Shown piece after piece: positions 37,801 through 50,540 of a stretch of DNA of 64,000 nt. The position numbers were made by a program, and so were the translations under genes. Within the stretch, counting starts at the first letter, position 1, and each line of letters starts with the position of its first letter. The DNA comes from Dipylidium caninum (taxonomy: Eukaryota > Platyhelminthes > Cestoda > Cyclophyllidea > Dipylidiidae): positions 806,001 to 870,000 of the forward strand of contig QEYB01000895.1 in assembly GCA_017562135.1 (NCBI GenBank), given 5' to 3'. The notes beneath the pieces were generated by a model. That model saw only the letters and a program-made list of their open reading frames with translations. It searched no databases and was not told the DNA's origin.

Positions 37801-40800
37801 GAACATTCATATTTTGTGTAGCTACTCATAAAGCACTGTGGTAAATGAATCAGTGCTCACTTTTTTCACTGCATCAAATGGATAATTTTCTTGATACTTT
37901 TGATTTACCGATGGTCAAAATGAGATCATAACCTCACCGACTTCCCACTTCTCCCCATCCCTATTCTTACTTTTTTGGTGACCTGCTTTCGATCTAGTGT
38001 TTAAAGTCCACTAAGCTCTTTTACACGAATCGAGGTGGATATCACTGTGATAACCTTAACTAGTGTGCCCAAATTATAAATATCTCAAATGGAAGTAGAC
38101 GACCTTGCTATGAGCTATGATCACGAGTCTTGGATTTGTGAGTTTCAAACGAGGTCTAGTTGTCAGAGAGGCAGCATCAAAGTGCTGTAGACCACACAGG
38201 CGTCCCCAATGTCTTTTTCTGTCGAGCGCGACGTAAAAAAATTCAACACATTTCCACTGGACCTATTTTAGCGTAGGGTATTGTGAACCAGTGACACTTC
38301 TTTTGCGTTCTTCATTCGCGTGTGGTTTATCAATCTTCTGTAGATTTTCATTGCTTCGCCTTCAACTTTTTCTGGTCAAACCGTTGGCTGTTTACTCCAC
38401 TCCCTTGTCTCCTTATAAATGCAATTTTAAACTACTCAACCTGCTATTTCTAACTCAACAAACTTATATTTCCTGGGTTTACCCACGTTCTTTGAATGTT
38501 AAGTAAAAATAAGCCTTTGTCGAAGTTTTCTACTTCATTCCAGATTTAAAATATTCTTTAATTTGCGTGGTTTTCACTTTATTTTCTTTATTTGTTTCAC
38601 ATAGGAGAGAGTTACTGCCGGTAAATTTTAATGCCTTTCCTGCTTCCAAATGCCGGACGATTAGACCACTAAATGTCTTCTCATGCTAAGCACTGCGTGG
38701 GCAGCCACCTTCATGTGTGTCTTTAAACACACTCCTTCCTTTCTCCCACTGCACAGGCCAACGGAATAGACCTGACCCAAGCCACCCACCATCAAGCGCG
38801 TACCGCGCTCACATCAGTCGGTACCCCGACGACTCGATGCTTTGAACTCACCGTCTACCGAGAACGCGCCGTTTCTGAATGCACCAGCTCAGGTAGCTCT
38901 CGTAAACGCCACTTCGGCCCCACCCTTGACAATCTCTTCGAGCGAGAAGGTACGACTTCATCCTCTTACCACTTTCATCGTTCATAAATCTTCCTTAGCT
39001 TATATTGCCTCCGCCTCTAAAAGAAGACGATTATTTGAATGCACACCCTTAAGCAATACGTTTCATATCCTTTGCCTAGAGACCTAAGTAATTATTATTT
39101 CCTTTTTTGCACGGTGCTTAAATTTGTCCAACTCTTGAATATACGTAGCTACAGTATTGAGACAAGGACACATCAACCACTCTGATCGACTCTCTTACAT
39201 GAGCCCCTGATTGATCATCCAACACTCACTTTATGCCTCCAGTCATTTAATCTCGAGTGGAAACTCGCTGCCGTCAGTTTAAGGGTTTTCACAAGGTGAT
39301 AGTAAGAAAGATACCTCCATGTGGGGTATGGGCCTCGAGATTCATATTTTTACACCGCTCAGCTTTATTAAATTTCAATTTTCGCATCAATTAACTTGGA
39401 TAAATCCAGCCTCTACGATTATTAAGAGTCCATCATCTTTTCGTTACTATCATTCATTGAAATAATGGCGCAATGGAGGTAAACTCTCTGGTCCCCTTTT
39501 TTAACCATCTCGACTCCAAGATTAACCGTTTTTCCTGTTCCGAGAAATAATGCTTTCTACTAATTGTACCTTAAATGTTTTAATTATCAAGATTTTTACG
39601 CTTCTTACTCCAGCTTAAAAAATGCGATTTGTGAGTTCCGCCATACACTTCGCTTTCCAAGCAATATTCACACGGCTCCATTATGCCAAAAGACTTTTGT
39701 CTAGCCCTCTCATTTATGGCGCGTAATATCTTTGCCTTACAGAAATTCTCCGCATTACTCTGATGAAACGTTTGGACAAGCGTTTGGGAATTAAATTGGT
39801 CGGAAAAAAGTGAGGCTTACCCGCGTTTTTATCCATTCCAAATTAATAATTCTTTCGTATCCTATGCAAAAATGATTTCAAACAATATCACTTTTTGCTT
39901 TAAAACATTTAATTCAATCTTGTTCATCATCACAATAAGTTAAAAATTACCGAATTATCTCCCTTTAAAAACTAGCTTTTAGTTTGTGTTAGAGTTCTGG
40001 TTTATAAATAGGTTATTAATGAGGAATTCAGCCATGGTGTAGTCTCGCAGCGTTAAATTTGTTATCGAGTTGGTTGAACTTTCGCTGACATATTCACAAG
40101 TTCCCTTTTTTTTGTGCCTTGCACACAGAAATCTACCCGGTGTATACATTTTGGGTCTGGTGCCAGATAGCGAAGCTGACCTGGACGGCCGACTGTACAA
40201 GGATGACCGCATCCTCGAGATCAATGGAGTTGACCTCAGGGAAGGCACTCAGGAAGAGGCAGCCAATATCATCCGCGTGCGTTGGACGACTTTTCTCGTT
40301 AACTTCGTCTTTTTTTGAACATCAATTAACCTTTCACTCATATTGCTACCGCTTTGTTATTCCGAGCATTTCAGACACCTCGCCATGTAACCCACGAAAC
40401 TGCTTCTGTTGAGAACATTATGTCGTCGTAAAATTCGAATAAGACAACCTTTTTATTATAATTTGCGGGATAAATCTTCCCTGTTCTTGAGCGCTAATGA
40501 TCGATGTTTCCCACACCGTCCCCGCCCCCTCTTCCCTTCTTAAGAAACTATTTTGCGTAATGTGTATTATCCCTCTTTTTTTACCTTCCGACAAAAGTAG
40601 TTGCTGTCTGATAAGATCAGACTTCTTCTTTACTCTTAGGGTATAATTAGCCCCCAATAAATCATGTAGTCGTTCACTTTTTTTCCATTTTAGGCGCATT
40701 GCCAGTTTTGTGCCATTATTTACCTCATGTCTTACAAAAATTCTATTTTCATATTTCCCTCATCGCACCCTCTAAAAAAAGGTTTTTGCTTGTCTCACCT

Positions 40801-43402
40801 ATAACACTCCACCATTGGCTATATATCTTCGCGACTTCCCACTTACAGACTGCAGAGGAGCATGTAGCTCTGGTGGTGGCGCGCGTTGTTAGACCTCAGT
40901 CACCGGATATTATTCGTACCGCCAGCGGCGAGATGTTCATGGACTTCGGCGGCGCAAGTGGCGCTGGCGGCGTCGTCGCCAGCACGAGCACCCGCTCCCC
41001 CGGCACCTCAGTTCCTCCGCCGGTAGCCTGTGTCGCCACCGCCCTCCCGCCTAGTCTCAAGTCGACGTCCACCCGACTCTGTCGTGAGCAGGTAACTACT
41101 CGCATTTCTATACACATTCTCAGCCTTTTAACTTATAATGGAATGTCGGCGTTTTATTCACCCAAAGTTTACAAATAATACTCAAAATTGGTCCCCTTCC
41201 CCTCCCTGACTGGAAGGCAGATTGTAACATATATACTTCTTCCCTTTGTGATGTCCAAGTGAAGGAACTGCGGTATGACCTGTGCGAAAAGAAGAGGGTT
41301 CTTCCCTGAGAGAAATTTGTCTCTTATAATACTGTTTGCTACCATCCAGGCGTACACACTTCTTTCGAATCATTTTTCCATGCTCTCCTTACACTTTTCT
41401 TTTTTGAAATAAAGTCCAGAATCAATCGTGTATTAGTGTATAAGGAAAAGTCTGTGAAATTCCCTTGAAAGGGGTCCTATAAAGCTACTGTCTTTTGTCT
41501 GATGTCTAAATAAATTTTCGTGTTTTTAAATCGCCTGTCTTTTCTTAAAAGGGCGGTATTAGGGCTTTTTCTCTGTCAACAAACTACTTGCTTGTTGGAC
41601 ATTACCTGCATTCCTAGTGTGTCTAAATCTTATTTGAAAGTTGAGATTTAATAGGATTTAGAGGGGCTATAGGCTCCCTCTAAGTACCTAAGCTAAATTT
41701 ATTACTTTAAATAATATTCCCGTAAAAATTCGCCTTAAGCCCCCGCCCCCAGGGTTCAGAATTAAGCGTGCTCGACCCACAGTCTGCGATTTTAATTAAT
41801 TTCACCCTAATGTACTGCTGAAAACTTGTTGATGCGCCATGTAGCCTCTGAGTAACAGTGAGTTCCCTTTTCCACTTCGCACTATCCGCATTCTTGTCAA
41901 TTGGGAATATTTTGAAGCAGATTTTCCCAACCCAAAACGTCGATTAAAATTGGTCCCTTCCATTGTTTAGGAGATTACGGTAGAGAAAATGCCCGGCGAA
42001 TCGCTGGGCATGACCGTAGCCGGCGGTGTGGCGAGCCAGCGCGGCGACACACCCGTCTACATCACTAACCTCGTACCCACCGGCGTTCTTGGCCGGGCCG
42101 GCCAACTTGCCAAGGGTGATGTCCTCCTAGCCGTCAACGAGGTCGAACCCTCGGCCTCTCGCACGAAAAGGCTGTTGAAGCTCTTAAGGCCACTCGAAAG
42201 TCTTGCACTAAGGTTGGTCTCCCACCACGGGTGTTAAGAATTAATTATTAATTAACCCTTTCTTGGTGTTGATCATTGATTCGTTAATAATTCTCGTATT
42301 AGGTGACGATTCGCGTGTTAGAGGGGCCAGAGACTGGATCCGGTCGGGAAAACTTCCTACCCAGTTGGCTCTACTGGTTACAACTACCGCGTTACTGTCA
42401 GATTCCGCGCACAATCGTCCTGCCGCGCACCGCCAATGGCAGTCTCGGCTTCAGTATCGTTGGCGGAAATACGTCGACTGGTGCTGGGGATGTCTCTATT
42501 TCCGCGCTCAACGCTTTCCCTCGAGTAAATCAGAACTTTGTGTTTCTATTACTGGGATCCATGTCTGCACTCCTTAAGAGCCCTTGTTTCTTCCGTCATT
42601 GCGGTTGTTTTAAAAAAAGCTTTTTCATTTTCTCATCGCCTAGCTGTTGAACTTTTATTATTAAGTTTTTATTTCGACCGTTTTTCTTCAAAACTAATCT
42701 ACACTCGTGGGTACATTATCAAATGTTTATTTTCGTTTTATGAAATTCCTTCTTTACAGATCTGATTTGTAAGGTTTTGCGGTATTTCTCAATAATTTAT
42801 CTGGAGGCAATTTTTTACGGTCACGGTTAGCATAGAGTGATATTTTCGCCTCACATTTTATCCAATTACACGGATGAATATTTAGATCAGAAGTGCTTCA
42901 TTCCCTTAGTAGCGTTGCTCGATGTATTTTGCACACCAGACATTGCTAAACTAATCCCTTCTCCTCCTTGAGACTGACGAATTTGTTTCATTTCTGCTAT
43001 CCCCATGTTCTTTGTGTATTCTTTAGTCACTTTCCCCCATTTTGCTTAAAAATTCATTTCTAGTGCCAATCTGGCGAATCAGAGCCGCGGCAGCCCTCGG
43101 TTACACTGGGATCCTCTTCTGTCACCTCATCTCCTCAACCGATAGTTGTCAAGTCAATTGTCCCTGGCTCTCCCGCTCATCGTGACGGACGATTGAAGTG
43201 AGTTTATCAAATTAAATACTAATGTCAAACTGCTGTGTGCGGTTAATCGAGGGTGCTGTTTTTCAGATGTGGCGATCTGATTTTGGCGGTGAATCAGTAT
43301 CCTCTCACCGACGTTTCGCACGCTCACGCAGTGGCACTTCTGAAGCACTGCGTCGGCGATGTTCACATTCGGGTCGTCTCTTGGCCCGGAACGATTGTTT
43401 AA
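28847..43402 (+). CDS. LNX: Ligand of Numb protein X-like E3 ubiquitin ligase (RING + 4 PDZ)
   Basis: LNX proteins are RING-type E3 ligases and PDZ scaffolds that ubiquitinate Numb and bind junctional and receptor tails. Thirteen exons: 28847-29752, 30715-30875, 33664-33953, 35745-36001, 36810-36893, 38757-38949, 39743-39809, 40129-40276, 40849-41091, 41971-42212, 42303-42524, 43064-43197, 43267-43402, about 1027 residues. Residues 1-275 are a Ser/Pro-rich extension with a polyproline run. CNSCGQLHD and a RING follow (CRICRQPL, CGHTFC), then a TRAF-like zinc finger (KLLVICP, RCDLESHL). The PDZ loops are LGISFVGG, LGIKLVGK, LGMTVAGG and LGFSIVGG. The end VVSWPGTIV matches LNX1. Exon 10 is one base short (242 instead of 243), so a frame correction near 42,144-42,150 is needed. 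No Numb-binding NPxY was seen. The gene cannot be assigned to LNX1 or LNX2. Confidence 0.92.
31494..31727 (+). other. Possible cryptic or alternative exon inside LNX intron 2
   Basis: A 77-codon open frame with protein-like composition (acidic start SPDLDDYESLL, then Ser-rich) ends at a donor-like GG|GTAAGC. No good acceptor precedes it. The flanking LNX exons (30,715-30,875 and 33,664-33,953) join cleanly in phase without it, and the family has nothing at this position. It could be an alternative exon, a nested fragment or chance. Confidence 0.2.
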
Positions 43403-44770
43403 ACCAGTTGGTCAGTCGACCCACCGACTCTCTCCCCTTTGCTAACCCCACTTACCCTCTTCATCCCATTGCCTTGTCGTCGCTTTTAATCCCCCCCCCT
43501 CCCCCCACTCCGTTTCATATTTCTCCTGTTTAAAGGTCTCATGAACATGCGCCAATTATAATAACTTTTAACTGCTTGAATCATTAGCAATACTGATGAG
43601 AGTTGGTTACAGTACTTGATTGGGTATGAAATTCTCCATTACCTGCTTTTGTCAGAGTCGATAATTTGTCAGGTCGCAGTCTGTCGCTTTTTATCGTTCA
43701 ACCGTGGATGTTTTATTTAACGTCTGCCTTGGGAACATTTCGGTAGTGCGATCCCTGGTGTGTGTGTGAAAACGTAGGGATTTACATTGTAGAAGCCTTG
43801 ATTTCATGGCCAATAGGGGATCTGGTAATATTGTAGTCCGACTTTTGTGTAGGTAGCCTGGTGCTTCTTTGGCCATGAAAGCAGCTAAGATCAACAAAGG
43901 GCATTCAGCAATAGGTCAGGTACGGACCATGGATGGCGTCGGCATCAAGGTCAGGCTACTTCCCAGCATCTTAAATGTGTCTTTGGTTCACTCGGAACGT
44001 GTTCTCCAAAAAATTTTACAAGATCCCTTCATTCATTACGAGGACAACATGCCCGTCCTGATATGCATTTAAGTACTTTGAGCAATATTAGAAAAGAGGT
44101 AAACAGAATGGTAAGGTACACTCAAAATAGAGCATAATACATGCTTCCATCACAGCAGAAGTTCATGTGGAAAAGACGTGAGTCTAAAAGTGCCCCTAGA
44201 CTAAGAATGAGCTGCATAATGTCTTACCGTTTGCTAACAATTTGACCATAAGACAAATATTAATTGTTTTAAAGCAAAACCCAAGATTTTATCTGCTAAT
44301 TTAATTATACGCCTTGTTTATTGAACCGATTACATAAAGAACATCTAGATGACCTTGACTCCGTTGCATGAATTGTCGTTAATTATTTCTTGGAATTCTT
44401 ATTGGATGTAGGCTAGGTCACTGTTGTGAGATAACAGCGCGGATTAAATTTTGGAGCCGTCCTTTCGTGTGGCGATTTATGCTTTTGGGTCCCCCCTCCA
44501 TTGGCATACACATATTCGTTTACTGATAAAAAATGCACTAGTAAGAATAAAATCAGCAGTCACCCGTGGCACCCTATGTACATATTTTCTACGTGGACCA
44601 TCAAACAAGGCGAGACTTTTTATAAAACACTTAAGTGTGAAGTGTACTTAAGTATTAAAGCATTGCCAAAACTCAGCCTGTTATTAGTGCATCATGGATT
44701 CTTCGTTTCTTAGTATAACTCTAAGGCTCTATGCTTGTAACCTATTCGTAAAGTAGTCTTGATATTTTTA
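43403..44770. other. Spacer between LNX and EXTL3
   Basis: It should hold the LNX 3'UTR and the EXTL3 upstream region. A C-rich run sits at 43,491-43,506 (nine C, T, six C). Short open frames around 43,869-44,072 and 44,451-44,713 show no family resemblance. No canonical AATAAA was seen close after the LNX stop. Confidence 0.45.
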
Positions 44771-44812
44771 CTTAATTACAGGTGGCTGACATACTTTTGT
44801 TCCGCATTCGCT
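44771..44812 (+). promoter_or_regulatory. 3' splice acceptor upstream of the EXTL3 start
   Basis: TACTTAATTACAG ends at 44,781, about 31 bases before the ATG at 44,813. It could accept a spliced leader or a 5'UTR intron. No donor was found. Confidence 0.4.
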
Positions 44813-47800
44813 ATGAATTACTGCGACTTCATATCAGCCCGTAAATACGTTCTTATCTTTCTCTCCCTCTCGACCATTTTGTACGTATGCATTACTTTTG
44901 CCTTTTTACACATATGGACATTTTCTAAACAAGGTGAGTTTTCTTCTACTCCTGCAAAAGCTATATAAGAAGCTTATCTGTCTTTTTCTGGAAATAGATA
45001 ATCAATGTGTTTCGCTTGAGAGGAATTTTGAATTTCGGCCTCGCAAGATTTTCCCATCGAGCAAGACATTAGAGACCGAAATTCGTGAAATGTTAAGTAT
45101 TCATGCTTCCATAAATAATGAACTTCTCCTTGTTGACCGGACACGCCGCTTACTCATGCAAACTAAATCAGAACTTGAGAGTCGTGTTATGAAATTGCGT
45201 GGTGATATTGCTGCATTTGAAAGGGATTTGCTTCGTCTTCAGGTATGTTCATTGCAAAAAGCTTATTCTTCTTGTGGTATAAACAACTTTAAAATATTTC
45301 ACAAAAATGATTCAATGTCTTGGGATAGTATTGGTGGAAGGCACGAACAATGGTTCTTAAACTTGCCAATAGTCATTTTTTTACTACTTGTTCGTCATGC
45401 ACTTTTAGGCAACAATATCCTCTCACCAAAAGGTTGCCGCTCTCATTTCTACTAACACTTCTACTTATAATCTGTCTCCTGTATCCTTCGTCACATCCAT
45501 ATCCCACTCCTTTTCCATTGATACTTGTAACATGCATACTTGTTTCAACTGGACTGCTTGTCCTCTACATTCGACTTCCTATCTGCATGTTTGCTTTCAC
45601 CACGAAAGTTTGGTTCCGGATCCGCGCTGGCGCCTTGCCCTCCTTACATCACCACACTTCTCCACCTCTTGCAACCGTGCTTGCCTAAGGGTTATCTTCG
45701 CTCCAGAATCTTGCAGTGACACTTCCTGTCTCTACATCGGCGCGGTCACCGAAAAACTCCCGCAAGCGGTGATGCGCGCATCATTCACACAGGGTGCCCT
45801 TCGTCCTGGTTATGACTTCATCCTGATTCCCCTTCTCAATGTTACTGACATGCAACTTCCGATGATTGTGCGACGTCAGACTAAGTGGCTGTTAGGAGCG
45901 TCGCTCGGCACTTTTGATATTACAGAGAAGAAGGACGCTTTCATGGAATCGTTAATGTCCGGGGTCACCCACGAGGATTCGGTTAATGTGGTACTCAAAT
46001 ACGACTTAGAAGGCTGTGGGTCTTCTGAGGAGACGGAGAACCATGTTCTTTGGCGGCCATGTTATGATTCAAATATGGCGAGTCAGAGAATTATCTCTAT
46101 ATTAAAATTTTACTTTAGTTATTGACTTTGCAAAATGACTGTGATTTGGAGAAAGATGAAATTGAAGAATTGTTATAGTAGCCCGACTTAGTGGAGACGA
46201 GGGATAGCTTCGGAATCATATGTGCAAGGTTCATCCATATGTTAATCGTGGTTTATTGTTGTCTTTATTTGACCTACTCTGACTTCTGTATTTCCCGCTC
46301 ATTAATTTTAGCTCTTGGCAAACTCGACATTTTGTCTGCTTATTGATAGTCTACAGGACAACCGTACGAACAAAAATGAAATCGGACTAGGTGAACAACT
46401 AACAGCATGTCTACTGAACGGCGCGATTCCCGTTTTTGCCTCTCACGGTGACGAGTCGCGACTTTTTCCATTATGGGAAGTGCTGGAACAGCAGTGGCGA
46501 CAAAGCGTCGTTTTTGTTCCTCGCACCAGGCTCGCTCATCTAGTGCCTGTTTTGAGGGCCTTAAATGAAAACTCTCGTGTTGAAATGCAGCGGCAGGTCA
46601 TTACTTGAATCGTTTCCATCTCGCTTCTACTCTTAACTCATCTGTTACACAGTACTATTTTCGATGTTAGGGCCAGGAATTGTGGCGAAAGCACTTGAGC
46701 ACCGCAAGCACGCAGATAGCAACCGTTTTCCTTGCACTGAGCCGCCGTCTCGGTCTTCCACAGCCACCAGCGCCACTAACAAGATCTGTGCCCGCCCTCG
46801 CCTCGGGACGCCTGCAACCCGAACGCGTCTATCTGCCGAGGCCAGAAGTGCTGGCTCAAGTTGACGTGGATGGTCTCCTTGGCCCGTTAGGTCCCCAGTG
46901 GGACTCTTACTCCACCCCTCAGCCTGTTATTATTCCGCATTCCCCTCCTATAGACGTCTTCTGGACGCACTTACATATTCCTTGGAGTCCGCCACCACTA
47001 CCTACAGAATTTCAATTTGTAAATGGTGAGAGATCCAATAATTATTTCACTTGACCTGATTTTTGCAACTTGCTACACACTATTTTTTGTTAAATTATGC
47101 TAACCACCCTTAACAGATCCGTTTTTTGCACCTTATTTCAACATTAGCTTGTCTCAGGGATCCTTCGTTGAACGCCACTAACAATCTAGTGTATAAATCT
47201 GGCGTACAACCGAGGGATGGGTGTTCTGCATAAAATTGTTTGTAGTAGCCTATATGCAATTTTGGCAATTAGTGCCTCCACTTACCTTTAATTTCCATTA
47301 TAGTATACTACTTCTTGCATCCGATTTGTCAATTCTAGCTAGTTTTTTGTCATCAAGTCTTATTTTGTAGCGATAAACAATTATAGACCAATCAATCATA
47401 CTTGGGGCACGGCTGGGAAGGAGTTTGCCTCTGATCTCGGTGGAATGCATCCATATGAACAATTCACTGGTAAGTCTGGCAAAACACTCGGATCATTCAC
47501 TTTAGAGTTGAACCTTATCTGTTTTAACGTCCAATCTTTTTGGATATTTATTTATTTTATGTTACGAAGAGCCTGGAAGATTTTCGCTTTGAGATCATCT
47601 TAGATGCTTTAGTGTTGATTGGGAGGGTGTTAGAATTCGCTCCAACTTGTTACGTTTGATTGCGTTTATAATATGAGACCGAAGTATCTGATGCTTCATT
47701 ATTGTCAAAGCAATTGGGTAAGGTTTATTAATGGATGTTTCCTCATTTTCGACATTAAATAGCGAATGAAGTACCCTGAAAGTGTATCAAGTATCTGGAT

Positions 47801-49532
47801 ATTTGGGCTCTTGGATTAGTTCAATGGTAAATCGGCGGTAGCTTGGCTTAGTGATACAACGTTAAAATAGTGAATCTTATTATTATTATGCACGTTATAT
47901 TTGAGGTTTTGATTAAAAGTATAATGGACTAACGGGTATTATCATTAAAAAACGATGAAACTTTCGCATCGCTGGAGACATCCTTGGTTGTGAATAAGCT
48001 CCCATACTGCTATCTGACTTTATCTCATAGTTATGGTGCTGACCTACAATCGTGAAGCTATTTTATCTGTGATGTTGGAAGGCCTAACGAACCTGGCCTA
48101 CCTCCACTCTGTTGTGGTTATCTGGAACAATCCAAAGCCGCCCTCGGACGATCTCATATGGCCCAAGCTCCACGTGCCCATCTATGCGAGTTATTCCCTG
48201 GAACTCGAAGACTTACGACTCTTTAACCTATCTCTATTTCCCTTGTTTCACCTTATTTCGCTAAGTCTAAGGCTCTTATATATTTTTTTTCGATGGTCGC
48301 TTTTTGATTTCAAATAATTTTTCACTTACGTTTCGATTGCCTAAGTTTTTATTTGAAAAGATGCGTGACCAAAACTTACTAATAATTTGAGAAGACAAAT
48401 CATGCAATATTGTAATGCGTCAGTGTCTATCTCTAGTTTATCCGAGGCAACAGGAACAGTTTAAACAATCGGTTTCTTCCATTCGACATCATCAAGACTG
48501 AGGCAATCCTTATGCTTGACGATGATGTAACCTTGCGTCATGATGAAATCGTTCTCGCATTCAGGTTAGTCATTGTCCTTCGACTTTACGGACGAAGAGT
48601 ATTGTTGCAGTGCTGTATGTGATAAAGCATTAAACTTTGCAAGCTCCATCGTCTAAACTTAAGAGGAACGTGACTCTTAGTCGCCTGTAGCATCCCTTTT
48701 TGAATTTCATGTTACAATTCAGCAGCTTATCTAATATTTTTAGAATAATGAACAGATTACTTTTAATCATGTTTTTATTTCAGAATTTGGCGTGAAAATC
48801 GCGATCGAATAGTTGGTTTCCCGGCCAGAGGGCATTTTTGGTCTTCAATTGATCAAAGGTGGTATTACAACAGTGCCTACTCGTGCGAATACTCCATGAT
48901 CTTGACTGGAGCTGCATTTATACACCGGGTATGGACTTATGACCCTCTTCCGTCATTCATATATTATGCATTTATATAGAACGTCCTTTCGAATTAACTT
49001 GAACCTGACACTTACTATAATGTCCGGTTGGTTTTTTTTTCCAATTTTCTAAAGTACTACTTGCACGCCTACTAAACGAGATGCCTGCGCAAATTCGGGA
49101 GATCGTTGATGTTGAACTAAACTGTGAAGATATCGCAATGAATTTCCTCGTATCGCACATCACTAGAAAGCCACCGCTTAAGGTATTTATTTTGGATTAG
49201 GAATATCACTGTCATCCTCTGCAGTTATTCTTTCGCTACTAAAGGTTGTGCGTTATATCGTCGGCAGTTTGTACTTAAACAGTCTTGGATCCGAAAAATG
49301 TTGCAAGTTTTTTGAATTCTAGGTGTCTACACGCTGGTCTTTCTCTTGTACCAACTGTACATCCACACTTTACGGTCGAACAGGGCATATGGATGTTCGG
49401 TCGGATTGCATCAATATGTTCGAGAAGATCTATGGTTACAACCCTTTAATCTACACTCAATACCGGGCGGATTCGGTGCTCTTTAAAACTCGTCTTCCAT
49501 TGGGCATGCAAAAGTGCTTCAGTTACATTTGA
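44813..49532 (+). CDS. EXTL3: Exostosin-like 3 glycosyltransferase (heparan sulfate synthesis)
   Basis: EXTL3 is a Golgi type II membrane enzyme that adds the first alpha-GlcNAc to the linker tetrasaccharide and so starts heparan sulfate chains. Exons: 44813-44933, 44998-45242, 45409-46077 (3' end tentative), 46312-46596, 46671-47025, 47371-47469, 48031-48189, 48447-48564, 48784-48928, 49055-49182, 49323-49532, about 844 residues. Residues 12-35 are a signal anchor; about 70-122 is a coiled coil, as in vertebrate EXTL3. A cysteine-rich block ([12 protein letters not shown]) opens the GT47-like half (HTCF...CP as in exostosins). The GT64 half has VLTYNRE, NSLNNRF, the metal/UDP-binding [27 protein letters not shown] and the conserved ending VLFKTRLP...KCF. 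The exon 49,055-49,182 is one base short, creating a TAA at 49,073. The exon at 45,409 has no clear GT donor; a GC donor after 46,077 fits the phase. Family call very secure. Confidence 0.93.
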
Positions 49533-50520
49533 AATATTTCTTTGAGCTTCCTAGGTGGTATTTTATGCCTCTATTATCAAGCAAATTGATTCATAGTGGC
49601 TCAAAACTTATTGTCGTGAAATTTATTTTACTATTTCTAAAAACATATCTTTAATTTGAACACCTTGATCTGATTTAAATTAGTGTAGATGTGCGGTTAA
49701 GTCAATTGATTTCCGTATATAACCTCGATTTGACGGAGTGGCGTCAACCGCCTTCGTCATTGACGAGCCTTCATCCACCGGCGATTTTTAAAGATGTTCC
49801 AAGTGTTCTATGTTAAGCTAACTTAGCTGGGGTCTAAGGGAGTTTTCTTGAGGAGACGAGTTCCTTTGGACCGGGTGGGTCGAAATAATTATTACGTTCC
49901 TGTCTTGGGAAAGTCGGGGGACACTGGCACTGTGGTGTACAGCTACCAAATTCAAATTTGGGGTTGAATTAGTAGGTGGCCAACGTGTATCGCAAATGTA
50001 CACTTTACCTATGGACTACCCAAGGATATATTCGTCCATTAGTGGTCTACCAATTATGTATGTAATAGGTCGAATAGGCATGTCTGCTTGCATAGGCGTC
50101 ATCTTAATACAAAGCAACCTTCCATTGAAAACCATAACTAACAAATTACCTGTCCTTAAAAAATGGTTTTCATAAATAATTAATGTTGGTTTCAAGAACT
50201 TTTAAACAATATTCCGCGTAATGTCAACCAGTCGTTACTTGAATTTATGTTAATGATGCTTTAGCGGTATGCACAATGTCTTTTCTTACCCTGGGCATTT
50301 CGGTGTTCCGTCTTAATTAGGTGTTTCATCTAGAGCCGTGAGCCAATATTTTGCATTAGAGGCTGTAAATTCTTTTTAGCATTTACAAATAGCCATGTAC
50401 GTCCTGTAGGCATCACAAATTTGCTTGATATCTACAAATTCCACTACGCAGTTAAAATAAACGTGCCCATATCCTGGGACAGTTGTCTTGAATGGATTCC
50501 AGTTTTAAATCCTAGTCTAT
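49533..50520. other. Spacer between EXTL3 and GTF2F1
   Basis: About 1 kb, AT-rich, presumably the EXTL3 3'UTR plus the upstream region of the next gene. I see no conserved open frame, RNA gene or repeat in it. Confidence 0.5.
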
Positions 50521-50540
50521 CATGTATTTTAGTTGTCGCG
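50521..50540 (+). promoter_or_regulatory. 3' splice acceptor just upstream of the GTF2F1 start
   Basis: ATGTATTTTAG ends at 50,532, eight bases before the ATG at 50,541. The spacing is almost the same as in front of LNX, which favours leader trans-splicing or a very short 5'UTR exon. Confidence 0.4.
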
